Shown here piece by piece: positions 25,866 to 36,317 of a DNA stretch of 64,000 bases. The notes beneath the pieces are model-generated. The model was given only the letters and a program-made list of their open reading frames with translations, was not told the origin of the DNA and made no database searches. Source of the stretch: Variovorax sp. OK212 (GTDB taxonomy: Bacteria; Pseudomonadota; Gammaproteobacteria; Burkholderiales; Burkholderiaceae_C); NCBI RefSeq assembly GCF_900112425.1, contig NZ_FOLP01000004.1:62001-126000 (forward strand). Direction: 5' to 3'. Within the stretch, counting starts at the first letter, position 1, and each line of letters starts with the position of its first letter. The position numbers were made by a program, and so were the translations under genes.

Positions 25866-27920
25866 ATGACGACGACGTACGGTACCGGGTTGAGCTCGGG
25901 GCTGGGCACGCTGCCCGCCGAGCCGCAGGAGCGCCCGCACCCGCTGGGCGTGGGCCACCGGCTCGACGAGTTCGAGCTGCTCGAGGTGATCGGCGAGGGC
26001 GGCTTCGGCATCGTCTACCGCGCCTACGACCACTCGCTGCAGCGCGAGGTGGCCATCAAGGAATACATGCCGTCGATGCTCGCGCGCCGCGTGGGCGACA
26101 ACAGCGTGCATGTGCGCTCCGAGCGGCTCACCGCCACCTTCGAGGCCGGCCTGCGCAGCTTCATCAACGAGGCGCGCACGCTGGCGCAGTTCAGCCACCC
26201 GGCGCTGGTGCGCGTGCATCGCTTCTGGGAGGCCAACTCCACCGCCTACATGGCGATCCAGCTCTACAAGGGCCGCACGCTGCGCCGCCTGGCCGACGAC
26301 GAGCCGGACCGGGTCACCGAGACCTGGCTGCTCGGCATGCTGGGCCCGCTGCTGGGGGCGCTCGAGACGCTGCACCGCAGCCACTGCTTCCACCGCGACA
26401 TCGCGCCCGACAACATCTTCGTGCAGCACGACGATTCGCCCGTGCTGCTGGACTTCGGCGCGGCGCGCAAGTCGATCGCCGACCTGGTCGACGAGGTGGC
26501 GGTGATGGTGAAGTCGGGCTACTCGCCGATCGAGCAGTACGCCGACGACAACACGCTGCTGCAGGGCGCGTGGACCGACCTGTACGCGCTGGGCGCGGTG
26601 CTGTACCGCGCGGTCACGGGCCACCCGCCGCCGTCGGCCGTGGTGCGCAGCGTGCAGGACGCCTACGTGCCGCTGTCGTCGATGGGCCGCGCCGACCTGA
26701 GCCCGGCGTTCTGCGCCGCGGTCGACCACACGCTGGCCGTGCACAGCAAGGACCGCACGCAGACCGTGGCGGCCTTCGCGGCCGAGCTCGGGCTGATGAA
26801 GCTCGGCGACTTCTACGTGAACGGCATGGCCGCGCCGACGGTGATCATTCCCGCGGCGCCCGTGCCTTCGGCGCCGCCGCCGCCGGAACTCGCGCCGCAG
26901 CATTTCCCGCCCGCCTCGGCACCGGTGCCGCTGGAGCCGATGGGCGCGCCCAGCTTCGCAACGCCGCCCGCCGCGGCGGCCGAACCGGTGGTGGTCGCGG
27001 CTTCGACCAAGGTGAAGACCGCCGCGGCCGGGTCACCGTCCGCGGCGCCGGCTTCGGCGTCCTCCGCGCCGAAGAAGACGAAGCACAAGCAGAAGCCGTC
27101 GGGCCTGTCGTGGCTGCTGGTCGGCAGCCTGGTCGTGGCGCTGGTGGCCGTGGGCAGCTGGATCGGCCTGCGCCTGACCGCGACCAAGCAGGACACCTCG
27201 ACCGCCATGGTGCCGGTGCCGCCGCCGAGCGCGCCGATGTCGAACACCAGTTCACCGCCCGCCGCCATGCCGCCGGGCACGGGCACCGCCGCCGCGGTGG
27301 GCACGCCGGGCGCAACCGATGGCGTGCCGGCGGCCGGCGGCACGGCCGTGGCTGGCGCTGCGCCATCGCCCACACCAGCCCAGCCGGCCAGCGCACCCGT
27401 GGCCTCCACGGGCCCGTTGACTCCGCTCGACAGCGTGCCGGTCAACCCGCCGCCAACCACCATTCCGCCCGAAACCGCGCTGGCCACGGCCGAGACCGAG
27501 GACTGGAACCTCGCGCAGACCGAGAACACGCGCGAGGGCTACGAGGCCTACCTGCGCCGCTATCGCCGCGGCCTGCATGCGCGCGAGGCGCGCAACGCGA
27601 TCGCCGAGATCAACCGGCTCGCGCCGCCGCCGCCCGTGGCCGCCGTCGACCCGTCGGCACTGCCGCCGGGCACGCCGGTGGCAGGCACCACGCCCGCCGC
27701 ACCGCCGGGCATGGGCCGCGTGAACTTCAACATCCGCCCGTGGGGCCAGGTGTTCGTGGACGGTGCGGACCGCGGCGTGAGCCCGCCGCTCAAGTCGCTG
27801 CCGCTGCGCCCGGGCATCTACAACATCGAGGTGCGCAACGGCGACCTCGAGGTGTTCCGCCAGCGCGTGACGGTGCAGGACAGCAAGTCGGCACCGGTCG
27901 TGAGCCACGAGTTCAAGTAA
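25866..27920 (+). CDS. ppkA: PpkA-like Ser/Thr kinase with PEGA domain
   Basis: The 684-residue membrane kinase should phosphorylate TagH to license T6SS activity. The kinase domain (about 36-315) has the glycine loop GEGGFG at 43-48, K65 in AIKEY, the catalytic HRD at 176-178 with N183, and DFG at 196-198, so it appears active. A Pro/Ala-rich linker leads to one transmembrane helix (about 413-435), a second low-complexity stretch, a short EDWNLAQTENTREGYEAYLRR helix, and a C-terminal PEGA-like domain (GRVNFNIRPWGQVFVDG) facing the periplasm. ATG 25866 has a GGAGGAG site. The external domain suggests envelope sensing. Confidence 0.9.
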   Translation: MTTTYGTGLSSGLGTLPAEPQERPHPLGVGHRLDEFELLEVIGEGGFGIVYRAYDHSLQREVAIKEYMPSMLARRVGDNSVHVRSERLTATFEAGLRSFINEARTLAQFSHPALVRVHRFWEANSTAYMAIQLYKGRTLRRLADDEPDRVTETWLLGMLGPLLGALETLHRSHCFHRDIAPDNIFVQHDDSPVLLDFGAARKSIADLVDEVAVMVKSGYSPIEQYADDNTLLQGAWTDLYALGAVLYRAVTGHPPPSAVVRSVQDAYVPLSSMGRADLSPAFCAAVDHTLAVHSKDRTQTVAAFAAELGLMKLGDFYVNGMAAPTVIIPAAPVPSAPPPPELAPQHFPPASAPVPLEPMGAPSFATPPAAAAEPVVVAASTKVKTAAAGSPSAAPASASSAPKKTKHKQKPSGLSWLLVGSLVVALVAVGSWIGLRLTATKQDTSTAMVPVPPPSAPMSNTSSPPAAMPPGTGTAAAVGTPGATDGVPAAGGTAVAGAAPSPTPAQPASAPVASTGPLTPLDSVPVNPPPTTIPPETALATAETEDWNLAQTENTREGYEAYLRRYRRGLHAREARNAIAEINRLAPPPPVAAVDPSALPPGTPVAGTTPAAPPGMGRVNFNIRPWGQVFVDGADRGVSPPLKSLPLRPGIYNIEVRNGDLEVFRQRVTVQDSKSAPVVSHEFK

Positions 27921-28037
27921 GTCCTTGCCCTCGCGCCCGGCGAGGTCCTAGGCCGTAGGCGATAGGCCGCACCCAGCGTTTGCGGGATGGCGCGGCGCCG
28001 CGGCGCGGGAAAACAATGCGTCTCCGCAGGAGCACGC

Positions 28038-30662
28038 ATGAGCGCACCGCCAGCACCGCCGCCCGCACACCCGCCCGCACCGCCATCCTCCGGCACGCCC
28101 CGTGCCGGGCGCGTGGCCGTCATCGTCATCCACGGCGTGGCCGACCAGAAGGCCGGCGACACGGCGCGCGCCATCGCCTCGCTGATGGTCAACGCCGGCG
28201 CGCCGCGGGCGCGCTACACCCGGGGCGATTGCGACAGCTACATCGTGGCCGTGCCGCCGCTGCTGTCGATGGTCGAGAGCGGGCCGCACGGGCAGGGCGC
28301 GGCGCGCAAGCGCGTGGTGCCGCGGGACGCGTCGCCCGCCGCCGCGGGCACCGACAAGCCGCCCGCGGTGTCGCTGCGCAAGGCGCTGCGCCAGTCGGTG
28401 CGCTCCGACTTCCTGCGCGACAACTGGAGCACCGCCAGCCAGCCGCCGGCCGGCGCGGCGGCAACGCAGGCCGCCAGTGCCTCTGCCACCACCTCTGCAA
28501 GTGCTGCAGCCGCTGCAACCGCAACCGCGGCACCTGGAAGGCCGCAGTCCGCCCCCGCGCGCCTCATGTCCGCCGACGCCGGCATCGCCTTCAGCGACTA
28601 CCTGCTGTTCAAGTGGCAGGGCGCCGGCCACGAGGCCTACGAGGCCACGCGCATCCGCATGACGCGGCGCGAGAACGCCTCGGGCATCGAGCGGCGCGTG
28701 GACGTGCACGAGATGTACTGGGCCGACCTGTCGCGGCTGTCGGGCGTGCTGCCGCGCATCGTCACCGAGCTCTTCACCATGGTGTTCCGCCTCTCGCAGC
28801 TGGGGCGCGACGCGGTCGACCGCGCGGGCCTTCATGCCGCCAAGCACCGCACGCGCGGCGCCTTCGCCTGGGGCTGGCTCATCAGGCTGCAGATGGCGCT
28901 GGACTGGGCGTTCTCGGGCGTGCTGGCCAACCTGTTCCTGCAGCTGCTGCTGGCCGGCCTGGTGATCGCGGGGCTGGGCTTGGCCGCGCCGCACGCGGGC
29001 CGGATCCACATCGCGCTGGCGCTGCTGCTGCCGGGGCTGGCCGCCTGGTGGTACTGCTACCTGCACGTGCTGCGGCCGCTCAGGCGCAGCTGGGCCGTGG
29101 CGCTGGCCGTGCTGGCGGCCGTGGGGCTGTGCCTGGTGCCGGCGCCGTGGGCGCACTGGCTCATCGGCCTCACGTGGCTGGCGCTGCTGGGCCTGCTCTT
29201 CAACTACGGCCTGCGCGTGGCCGACACCCGCTTTCCCGCGATGCGCGCGGCGGGGCTCGTGTTCCTGGGCGCCATGGCCCTGACCCTGCTGGCGCACGTG
29301 GCCATGGCCTCGTTCGGGCCCGATGGCGCAGGCAACGGCGCCGGCAGCCTCGACGACTGGGTGCGCGCCGGCCTGCGCACCGTCGAGTACGTGCTGCTGG
29401 GCATCGTCATCTGGTGGCTGCTGGCCGGCGGGCTGCTCATTGCGTGGGCCGTGTTCGGCCAGCTGGCGGCGCGCGACGACGACGCCGCGCGCGCCAGCGT
29501 GGCCACGGGGCGGCTGGGGCTGTTCGTGTCGATCGCCTCTTTCGTGACGCTGGCCATGGCCATCTGGGCGCTGATGACCACCTTCGTGGAACTCGGCGCG
29601 GCCCATACCGCGTACGACCCGCAGGTGTTCAAGAGCGGGCTGCTGTGCTTTCTCAATGGCGGGAGCTTTCTGCACCTGCGCTACCAGCGCAGCACCGAGA
29701 CCTTCGCGCTGGCCGCCGGGCTCACGCTGGCGCTGGCGCTCTACCTCGGCGTGGTGCTGGTGCCCAGCGTGCTGGCCGAGGTCCGCAAGACCGTGGGCAC
29801 CGCGCATGCGCTGGGCCGCTGGCTCACCGGCGGCTACCGGCGGCTCGACGGCTTCGTGACGGGGCTGACCATCGCGAGCGTGCTCATGGCCTGCGGCGTG
29901 GGCGTGCTGCTGGCGCTGGCGCGGCTCGGCGTCGAGCCCGACGGCTGGGTCGGCGCCGCGGCCCATGGCGTGGGGGAACTGTCGGAGTTCGTGCTCAAGC
30001 CGCTGGTGCTCAGCGCCGCCACCGCGGCGGCGGCGCTGTCGGCCTTCGGCGGCGTGCTGTCGCGCTACGCGCCGTGGGTGCGGCTGCCGCTGGACGTGGC
30101 GCTGGACGTCGACAACCACTTTCGCGAGTTTCCGCGCAGCGCCATTCCGCGCGCGCGCATCTTCTCGCGCTATGTCGCGCTGCTGGAGAGCGTGGCGGCG
30201 CAGGGCTACGACCACGTGGTGATCGTGGCGCACAGCCAGGGCACGGTGATCTCGGCGGAGCTGCTGCGCTACCTGCAGCACCGCGCGCGCTGGCTCGCGC
30301 AGGCCTGCCCGAACGACCGCGTCGTGAAGCTGTGGTCGCAGCTGGAAGGCCGGGTCGACCTGCTCACCGCGGGCTGCCCGCTGCGCCAGCTCTATGCGGC
30401 GCGCTTTCCGCACCTGTACGAGTGGGTGATGCAGGCCCGGGCCGGCGACGTGGGCGTGTGCCGCTGGGTCAACGCCTATGCCACGGGCGACTACGTGGGG
30501 CGCTGGCTGTGGGCCGATCCGCCGCTGTACAAGCCGTCGCCGCCGGTGACCGTGACGGCCGGACCCGAACACGACGTGTGCCTGGGCAGCGGCGCGCACA
30601 CGCACTACTTCGACCAGGAGCAGGTGCTGGTCGCGCGGTGGATCGACGCGCTGGTGCGCTGA
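28038..30662 (+). CDS. Alpha/beta-hydrolase-like protein split by a polytopic membrane insertion
   Basis: I do not recognise a named family for this 874-residue protein. Near the N-terminus VAVIVIHGVADQ (H32-G33) looks like the first strand and oxyanion region of an alpha/beta hydrolase. Much later VVIVAHSQGTVISAELL gives a nucleophile elbow with S733. D818 (ATGDYVGRWLW) and H854 or H856 (GAHTHYF) are candidate acid and base. Between them, about residues 285-680, lie roughly eight to ten hydrophobic helices. Residues 85-175 are Ala/Pro-rich. The ATG at 28038 was chosen for its AGGAG site. It is 24 bases before the KAP NTPase gene and 117 bases after the kinase gene. A membrane lipase or esterase is plausible but unproven. 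Confidence 0.75.
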   Translation: MSAPPAPPPAHPPAPPSSGTPRAGRVAVIVIHGVADQKAGDTARAIASLMVNAGAPRARYTRGDCDSYIVAVPPLLSMVESGPHGQGAARKRVVPRDASPAAAGTDKPPAVSLRKALRQSVRSDFLRDNWSTASQPPAGAAATQAASASATTSASAAAAATATAAPGRPQSAPARLMSADAGIAFSDYLLFKWQGAGHEAYEATRIRMTRRENASGIERRVDVHEMYWADLSRLSGVLPRIVTELFTMVFRLSQLGRDAVDRAGLHAAKHRTRGAFAWGWLIRLQMALDWAFSGVLANLFLQLLLAGLVIAGLGLAAPHAGRIHIALALLLPGLAAWWYCYLHVLRPLRRSWAVALAVLAAVGLCLVPAPWAHWLIGLTWLALLGLLFNYGLRVADTRFPAMRAAGLVFLGAMALTLLAHVAMASFGPDGAGNGAGSLDDWVRAGLRTVEYVLLGIVIWWLLAGGLLIAWAVFGQLAARDDDAARASVATGRLGLFVSIASFVTLAMAIWALMTTFVELGAAHTAYDPQVFKSGLLCFLNGGSFLHLRYQRSTETFALAAGLTLALALYLGVVLVPSVLAEVRKTVGTAHALGRWLTGGYRRLDGFVTGLTIASVLMACGVGVLLALARLGVEPDGWVGAAAHGVGELSEFVLKPLVLSAATAAAALSAFGGVLSRYAPWVRLPLDVALDVDNHFREFPRSAIPRARIFSRYVALLESVAAQGYDHVVIVAHSQGTVISAELLRYLQHRARWLAQACPNDRVVKLWSQLEGRVDLLTAGCPLRQLYAARFPHLYEWVMQARAGDVGVCRWVNAYATGDYVGRWLWADPPLYKPSPPVTVTAGPEHDVCLGSGAHTHYFDQEQVLVARWIDALVR

Positions 30663-30686
30663 AGCGCTGAACAGGAAGAGCCGTCC

Positions 30687-33224
30687 ATGACCGAAAGCAG
30701 CATGCCGCCATCGACACCGCCGCCGCCGCCTTCGCCGATGCCGCCCCCGGCCGCGCCACGGCAGGCACCGGCGCCGAGGAGAAAGCAGGCCGACCTGGAA
30801 CAGGTGTCGTCCGGCGAATTCGTGCCGGAGCTCGAGACGCCAACCTACGTGCGCGCGGAAAGCCCGTCGGCGTATGCGCCCGAGTCCGCGGCGGTTCCGC
30901 CGGCGCCACCACTGCCAACGCCGACACCGACGCCGACGCCGAACTTCGACCCCGGCCACCCCGAAGTCGCCATCGCCACCCCGCACAGCGACGACCCCTG
31001 GGCGCCCAAGCTCGACGACCAGCTCGGCGTGTCCGACGAGGCCAAGGCCTTCGCGCGCCTGGCGGCGGCGCGCGACTTCTCGCCGCCTCTGGCCATCGGC
31101 GTGTTCGGCGACTGGGGCAGCGGCAAGTCGTTCTTCATGCGGCTGGTGCACGCGCACATCGCGCTGCTGGCCGAAGGCAAGACCTCGCCGCAGGCGCCCG
31201 AAGCCGAGGACACGGCCTTCCACCGGAACATCGTGCAGGTGCGCTTCAACGCATGGCACTACGCCGAGACCAACCTCTGGGCCAGCCTGGTGGACCACCT
31301 GTTCACCGAGCTCGACAGATGGATCCGAGAGAAGAGCGGCGCGCAGCAGGCCGACGCCGCGCTGGGCAACCTGTCGACCGCGCGCGCCCTGACGCTGGAG
31401 GCGGCCGAAGAGCTGGTGCGGCGCCGGCGCGAACAGCGCGACGCCATCGAGCGGCTGCAGCAGGCGGAGCTGGCGCTCAACACCCAGCGGCGCACCGCCA
31501 CCGTGTCCGCGGAGGCCTACTGGGAGGCGTTCAAGGCGGCGCTGGGCGACCCGGCCGCCGACGCCGCCGAGGTGCGGGCCTTCAAGAACAGCCTGGAGAC
31601 GCTGGGGCTCGGCCGCGTGGAAGACGGCGCGCGCGACCTGGAGCGCCTGTCGTGCGCGCTGGCCGACGAAGCGGGGCGCGCCCGCCTGCTCGGGTCGAGC
31701 CTGCTCAACCAGTTCCAGAAGTGGCGCTTCGTCGGGCTGTTCGTGCTTGCCGTGTTCGTCGCGCCGCTGGTGGTGATGGCCGCGACCGGCCTGATGGTGC
31801 AGCGGATGCCTTCGCTGAGCGGGCTGCACGAAGGCATTCTGGCGCTCGGCGGCGCGCTGGCGGGCCTGAGTGCGCTGGGTGCGCGCGTGCTGCGCATCTC
31901 GCGCGCCGCGCTGGGCCGCCTGGAGAAGTCGAAGGCCGCGCTCGACGCCGTGGTCGAGGCCCGGCTGCAGGCGCCGGCGCAGGCCGTGAAGGACCGGCAG
32001 AGCGCGCTCACCCGCGCAACGGCCGACGTCGAGGAAGCCAAGGCGCTGGTCGACGCGTCGAGCGACCGGCTGGCCCGCGCCACGCTCGACTACGCCTCGG
32101 GCACCGGCGCGGGCCGGCTCATCCGCTTCGTGCGGGCGCGCGCCGCCGACGGGCAGTACGCACGGCACCTGAGCCTGGTGGCCAGCGTGCGCAGGGACTT
32201 CGAGGAACTGGCCGCCGGCGTGGCCGCCGTGGGGGCGCCGGTGCCGGAGGCCATCGCGCGCGAACAGGCGGCCTTTCGCAAGCGCATCGCGGCGCTCGTG
32301 CGCAAGGACAGGCGCGTGCTCACGCCCGACGAGATCCGCACGCTGGTGGCGTCCGCCGCGTTCACGGCTCCGCCGGCGCCAGCGTTCGAGCGCATCGTGC
32401 TGTACATCGACGACCTCGACCGCTGCGCGCCCGACAAGGTCGTCGAGGTGCTGCAGGCGGTGCACCTGCTGCTGACCTTCGAGCTGTTCGTGGTGCTGGT
32501 GGCGGTCGACGTGCGGTGGATCCGCAAGTCGCTCGCGGCGCAGTACCCCGCGCTGCTGGTCGCCGACAGGCGCGAGGACGGCGCCGGCCCCGCCGACCGC
32601 GCCCGTGATCGCGACGCCATCAGCGCTTCCGACTACCTGGAGAAGATCTTCCAGGTGCCTTACTGGGTGCGCCCGCTCGACGCCGAGGGCGCGCGCGGCT
32701 TCCTGCAGCACCGGTTGATTCCTTCGGACCAGCCGGGTGTGCCGCCCGCGCTCGTGCCCGTGGCGCCGCCGCTGGAGCGGCTGGACACGCGCACGCTGTC
32801 GATCGACGGCGACGAGTCGCGCTACATGAACGAGCTCGCGCCGTTCATCGGCCTGTCGCCCCGGCGCGTGCTGCGCTTCATGAACGTGTACCGCCTCGTC
32901 AAGGCGGGGCTCACGAGCGAGCGGCTGACGCTGCTGTCCTCGGGCGACTACCGCGCGCTGATGACGCTGCTGGCCGTCGCCACCGGCAGCCCCGACCTGA
33001 TGCCCGCGTGGACCCGGCTGCTCGAAGGCGCGGTGCCGGGCGAGACGGTGGAAACGCTGCGCAGCCGCCTGCCCATGGAGGTGGCGCCGCCCGATGCGAC
33101 GCTGCTGCTGTCAGGCGCGCTGAACGTCTACCAGGGAGCGGTGGGGCCGCAAGCCATCGGGGCGGTCGATGCGCTCAAGCGCTATGCGCGCACGGCGCAG
33201 CGCTATTCGTTCACCGGGCGCTAA
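30687..33224 (+). CDS. KAP-family P-loop NTPase with membrane segments
   Basis: KAP NTPases are membrane-associated STAND-like ATPases, often with transmembrane helices inserted in the P-loop domain. The 845-residue product opens with ~110 Pro-rich disordered residues, then Walker A GDWGSGKS at 141-148, the family FNAWHYAETNLWASLVDHLF motif, a long coiled segment (about 235-340), two hydrophobic segments (about 345-410), and Walker B IVLYIDDLDR with D575-D578. The C-terminal part (SPRRVLRFMNVYRL) resembles the STAND lid. It should be co-transcribed with the preceding hydrolase-like gene. It converges on comM, 9 bases away. Biological role unknown; families like this appear in signalling and in anti-phage loci. 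Confidence 0.85.
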   Translation: MTESSMPPSTPPPPPSPMPPPAAPRQAPAPRRKQADLEQVSSGEFVPELETPTYVRAESPSAYAPESAAVPPAPPLPTPTPTPTPNFDPGHPEVAIATPHSDDPWAPKLDDQLGVSDEAKAFARLAAARDFSPPLAIGVFGDWGSGKSFFMRLVHAHIALLAEGKTSPQAPEAEDTAFHRNIVQVRFNAWHYAETNLWASLVDHLFTELDRWIREKSGAQQADAALGNLSTARALTLEAAEELVRRRREQRDAIERLQQAELALNTQRRTATVSAEAYWEAFKAALGDPAADAAEVRAFKNSLETLGLGRVEDGARDLERLSCALADEAGRARLLGSSLLNQFQKWRFVGLFVLAVFVAPLVVMAATGLMVQRMPSLSGLHEGILALGGALAGLSALGARVLRISRAALGRLEKSKAALDAVVEARLQAPAQAVKDRQSALTRATADVEEAKALVDASSDRLARATLDYASGTGAGRLIRFVRARAADGQYARHLSLVASVRRDFEELAAGVAAVGAPVPEAIAREQAAFRKRIAALVRKDRRVLTPDEIRTLVASAAFTAPPAPAFERIVLYIDDLDRCAPDKVVEVLQAVHLLLTFELFVVLVAVDVRWIRKSLAAQYPALLVADRREDGAGPADRARDRDAISASDYLEKIFQVPYWVRPLDAEGARGFLQHRLIPSDQPGVPPALVPVAPPLERLDTRTLSIDGDESRYMNELAPFIGLSPRRVLRFMNVYRLVKAGLTSERLTLLSSGDYRALMTLLAVATGSPDLMPAWTRLLEGAVPGETVETLRSRLPMEVAPPDATLLLSGALNVYQGAVGPQAIGAVDALKRYARTAQRYSFTGR

Positions 33225-33233
33225 AGGCGCCCC

Positions 33234-34790
33234 TCATTTGCCCTGCACGCGCCCGAGCGCCCGGCGGTACTGCACGGCTTCCGCCACATGAACCCCCTGC
33301 ACCGTGCCGGCCCCGGCCAGGTCGGCGATGGTGCGCGCCACCTTGAGCGCACGGTGCGTGCTGCGCGCCGACCAGCCCAGCTTGTTCGCCGCGTTGAACA
33401 TGAACTGGCGCGCCGCCGCGTCGAGCGCGGCGTGCCTGTCGATGGCGCCGCCCTGCAGCGCCTGGTTGGCATGCCCTTGGCGCTGCATCGCGTGCGCGCG
33501 CGCAGCGACCACGCGCGCGCGGATGCTGTCGGTCGACTCGCCCGGCGGCGCGTCGAGCAGCAGCTGCGCCGACACCGCGGGCACCTCGATGTGCAGGTCG
33601 ATGCGGTCCAGCAGCGGGCCGCTGAGCTTGGCCTGGTAGCGCAACACCTGGGCCGGCGTGCAGCGGCAGGCCCTCAGCGCGGAGCCCAGGTAGCCGCACG
33701 GGCACGGGTTCATGGCCGCGATCAGTTGGAAGCGCGCCGGGAACTCGGCGCTGCGCGCGGCGCGCGAGATGGTGATGGCGCCGGTCTCCAGCGGCTCGCG
33801 CAGCGCTTCGAGGGCGGAGCGTGCGAACTCGGGGAACTCGTCGAGAAAGAGCACCCCGTGGTGCGCCCGTGAAATCTCGCCGGGCCGCGGCGGTGCGCCG
33901 CCGCCCACCATCGCCACCGCGCTGGAGGTGTGGTGCGGCGCCGAGGTCGGCCGGCACATCCACCGCTCGGCCGCGAAGCGCCCGCCGAGGCTGGTGACGG
34001 CGGCGCTTTCGAGTGCCTCGTCGACGCTCATGGCCGGCAGCAGGCCCGCGAAGCGGTGCGCGAGCATCGACTTGCCCGAGCCCGGCTCGCCCACCATCAA
34101 CAGGCTGTGGCCGCCCGCCGCCGCGATCTCCAGCGCGCGCTTGGCGCCTGCGTGGCCCTTGACGTCGCACAGGTCGGCATAGCGCGGCGCGGGCGCGCCG
34201 GCCGCGGCCTCTATGCGTGCCCAGCCGTCGTGGTTGTCGCCCGCGGCAGGTTCTGCCTGCTGCGCCGCCGCGTCGTGGCCGGCAACGAACTGCCGCACCA
34301 CGTCCAGCAGGTGCGCGGCGCCGTACACCTCGCCGCCGGGCACCAGCGCGGCCTCCTGCGCACTGTCCATGGGCAGCACCAACCTGGTGGCCACGCCGCG
34401 CGTGTGCAGCGCCAGCGCCATCGCCAATGCACCGCGAACGGGCCGCAGCTCGCCCGACAGCGAGAGTTCGCCGGCGAATTCGTGGCCGGCGAGGCGGGCG
34501 TTGTCGATCTGCCCGCTGGCCGCGAGGATGCCCAGGGCAATGGGCAGGTCGAAGCGGCCGGAGTCCTTCGGAAGGTCTGCTGGCGCCAGATTGACGGTCT
34601 TGTTGTTCGGAAACTCCAGCCCCGCGTTCTGGATGGCCGAGCGCACCCGCTCGCGCGCCTCCTTGACCTCGGTTTCCGCCAGCCCGACCAGCGTGAAGCT
34701 GGGCAAGCCGTTCGCCAGATGCACCTCGACCGTGACACTGGCCGCTTCCAGCCCCAGCAAAGCGCGGCTTTGCACCAAAGACAGACTCAT
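33234..34790 (-). CDS. comM: ComM/YifB-family Mg-chelatase-like AAA+ helicase
   Basis: ComM is a hexameric helicase that promotes branch migration during natural transformation. The 518-residue product matches family length and order: N-terminal Lon-protease-like fold with LANGLPSFTLVGLAETEVKEARERV and NLAPADLPKDSGRFDLPIALGIL, Walker A GEPGSGKS from residue 234, Walker B HHGVLFLDEFPEF, then MNPCPCGYLG with clustered cysteines, and the C-terminal Mg-chelatase domain. The ATG at 34790 follows AGGGAGAAGA. A further upstream extension of the same frame covers another gene region and is not real. It is not functionally tied to the T6SS by sequence. Confidence 0.95.
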   Translation of the reverse strand: MSLSLVQSRALLGLEAASVTVEVHLANGLPSFTLVGLAETEVKEARERVRSAIQNAGLEFPNNKTVNLAPADLPKDSGRFDLPIALGILAASGQIDNARLAGHEFAGELSLSGELRPVRGALAMALALHTRGVATRLVLPMDSAQEAALVPGGEVYGAAHLLDVVRQFVAGHDAAAQQAEPAAGDNHDGWARIEAAAGAPAPRYADLCDVKGHAGAKRALEIAAAGGHSLLMVGEPGSGKSMLAHRFAGLLPAMSVDEALESAAVTSLGGRFAAERWMCRPTSAPHHTSSAVAMVGGGAPPRPGEISRAHHGVLFLDEFPEFARSALEALREPLETGAITISRAARSAEFPARFQLIAAMNPCPCGYLGSALRACRCTPAQVLRYQAKLSGPLLDRIDLHIEVPAVSAQLLLDAPPGESTDSIRARVVAARAHAMQRQGHANQALQGGAIDRHAALDAAARQFMFNAANKLGWSARSTHRALKVARTIADLAGAGTVQGVHVAEAVQYRRALGRVQGK

Positions 34791-34944
34791 TCTTCTCCCT
34801 CTCCCCAAGATGGTGCGCCGTTGGTGGGCGCGCCGCCGTGGTGCAGCGCCTCGTGCAACTGCAACCACTCGCAACGAGGGTTGTAACGATTTGGCTCTCA
34901 CAGAAAGGGCCGTCCGCCGTCTTGCACGGCCGTATTTGTGCAGT

Positions 34945-34961
34945 TTGGCACGCTCCCTGCT
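34945..34961 (+). promoter_or_regulatory. Sigma-54 promoter of the porin-glnK-amtB operon
   Basis: TTGGCACGCTCCCTGCT at 34945-34961 matches the -24/-12 consensus TGGCACG-N4-TTGCW except for C instead of the first T of the -12 box. The invariant GG (34947-34948) and GC (34959-34960) are exactly 12 bases apart. Transcription would start near 34972, about 38 bases before the porin ATG. Half-sites resembling NtrC boxes (GGTGC at 34812-34816 and GGTGCA at 34840-34845) lie upstream, but no full dyad with the right spacing was found. CAACC...GGTTG at 34862-34883 is another imperfect dyad in the activator zone. Confidence 0.8.
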
Positions 34962-35009
34962 TTGAGCCTTCCAGGTCCCAACAACACACCACTTGCGAGG
35001 AGTTACCCG

Positions 35010-36288
<1,279 letters not shown>

Positions 36289-36317
36289 TCGAGTCCAGGC
36301 CCGAAAGAACAACGATT

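Noticed and set aside
27948..32711. Antisense frame of about 1590 codons over the hydrolase and KAP genes
   Set aside because: The plus-strand genes have coherent motifs (Walker A/B, HSQG) and ribosome binding sites; the antisense product is low-complexity His/Arg/Gln.
33234..34790. comM as part of the T6SS or the KAP unit
   Set aside because: It is convergent, is a conserved core gene, and has no T6SS or KAP link by sequence.
34791..34945. Full NtrC binding sites upstream of the sigma-54 promoter
   Set aside because: Only GGTGC-type half-sites are present; the dyad TGCAC...GTGCA around 34923-34942 has a 10-base spacer instead of 7.
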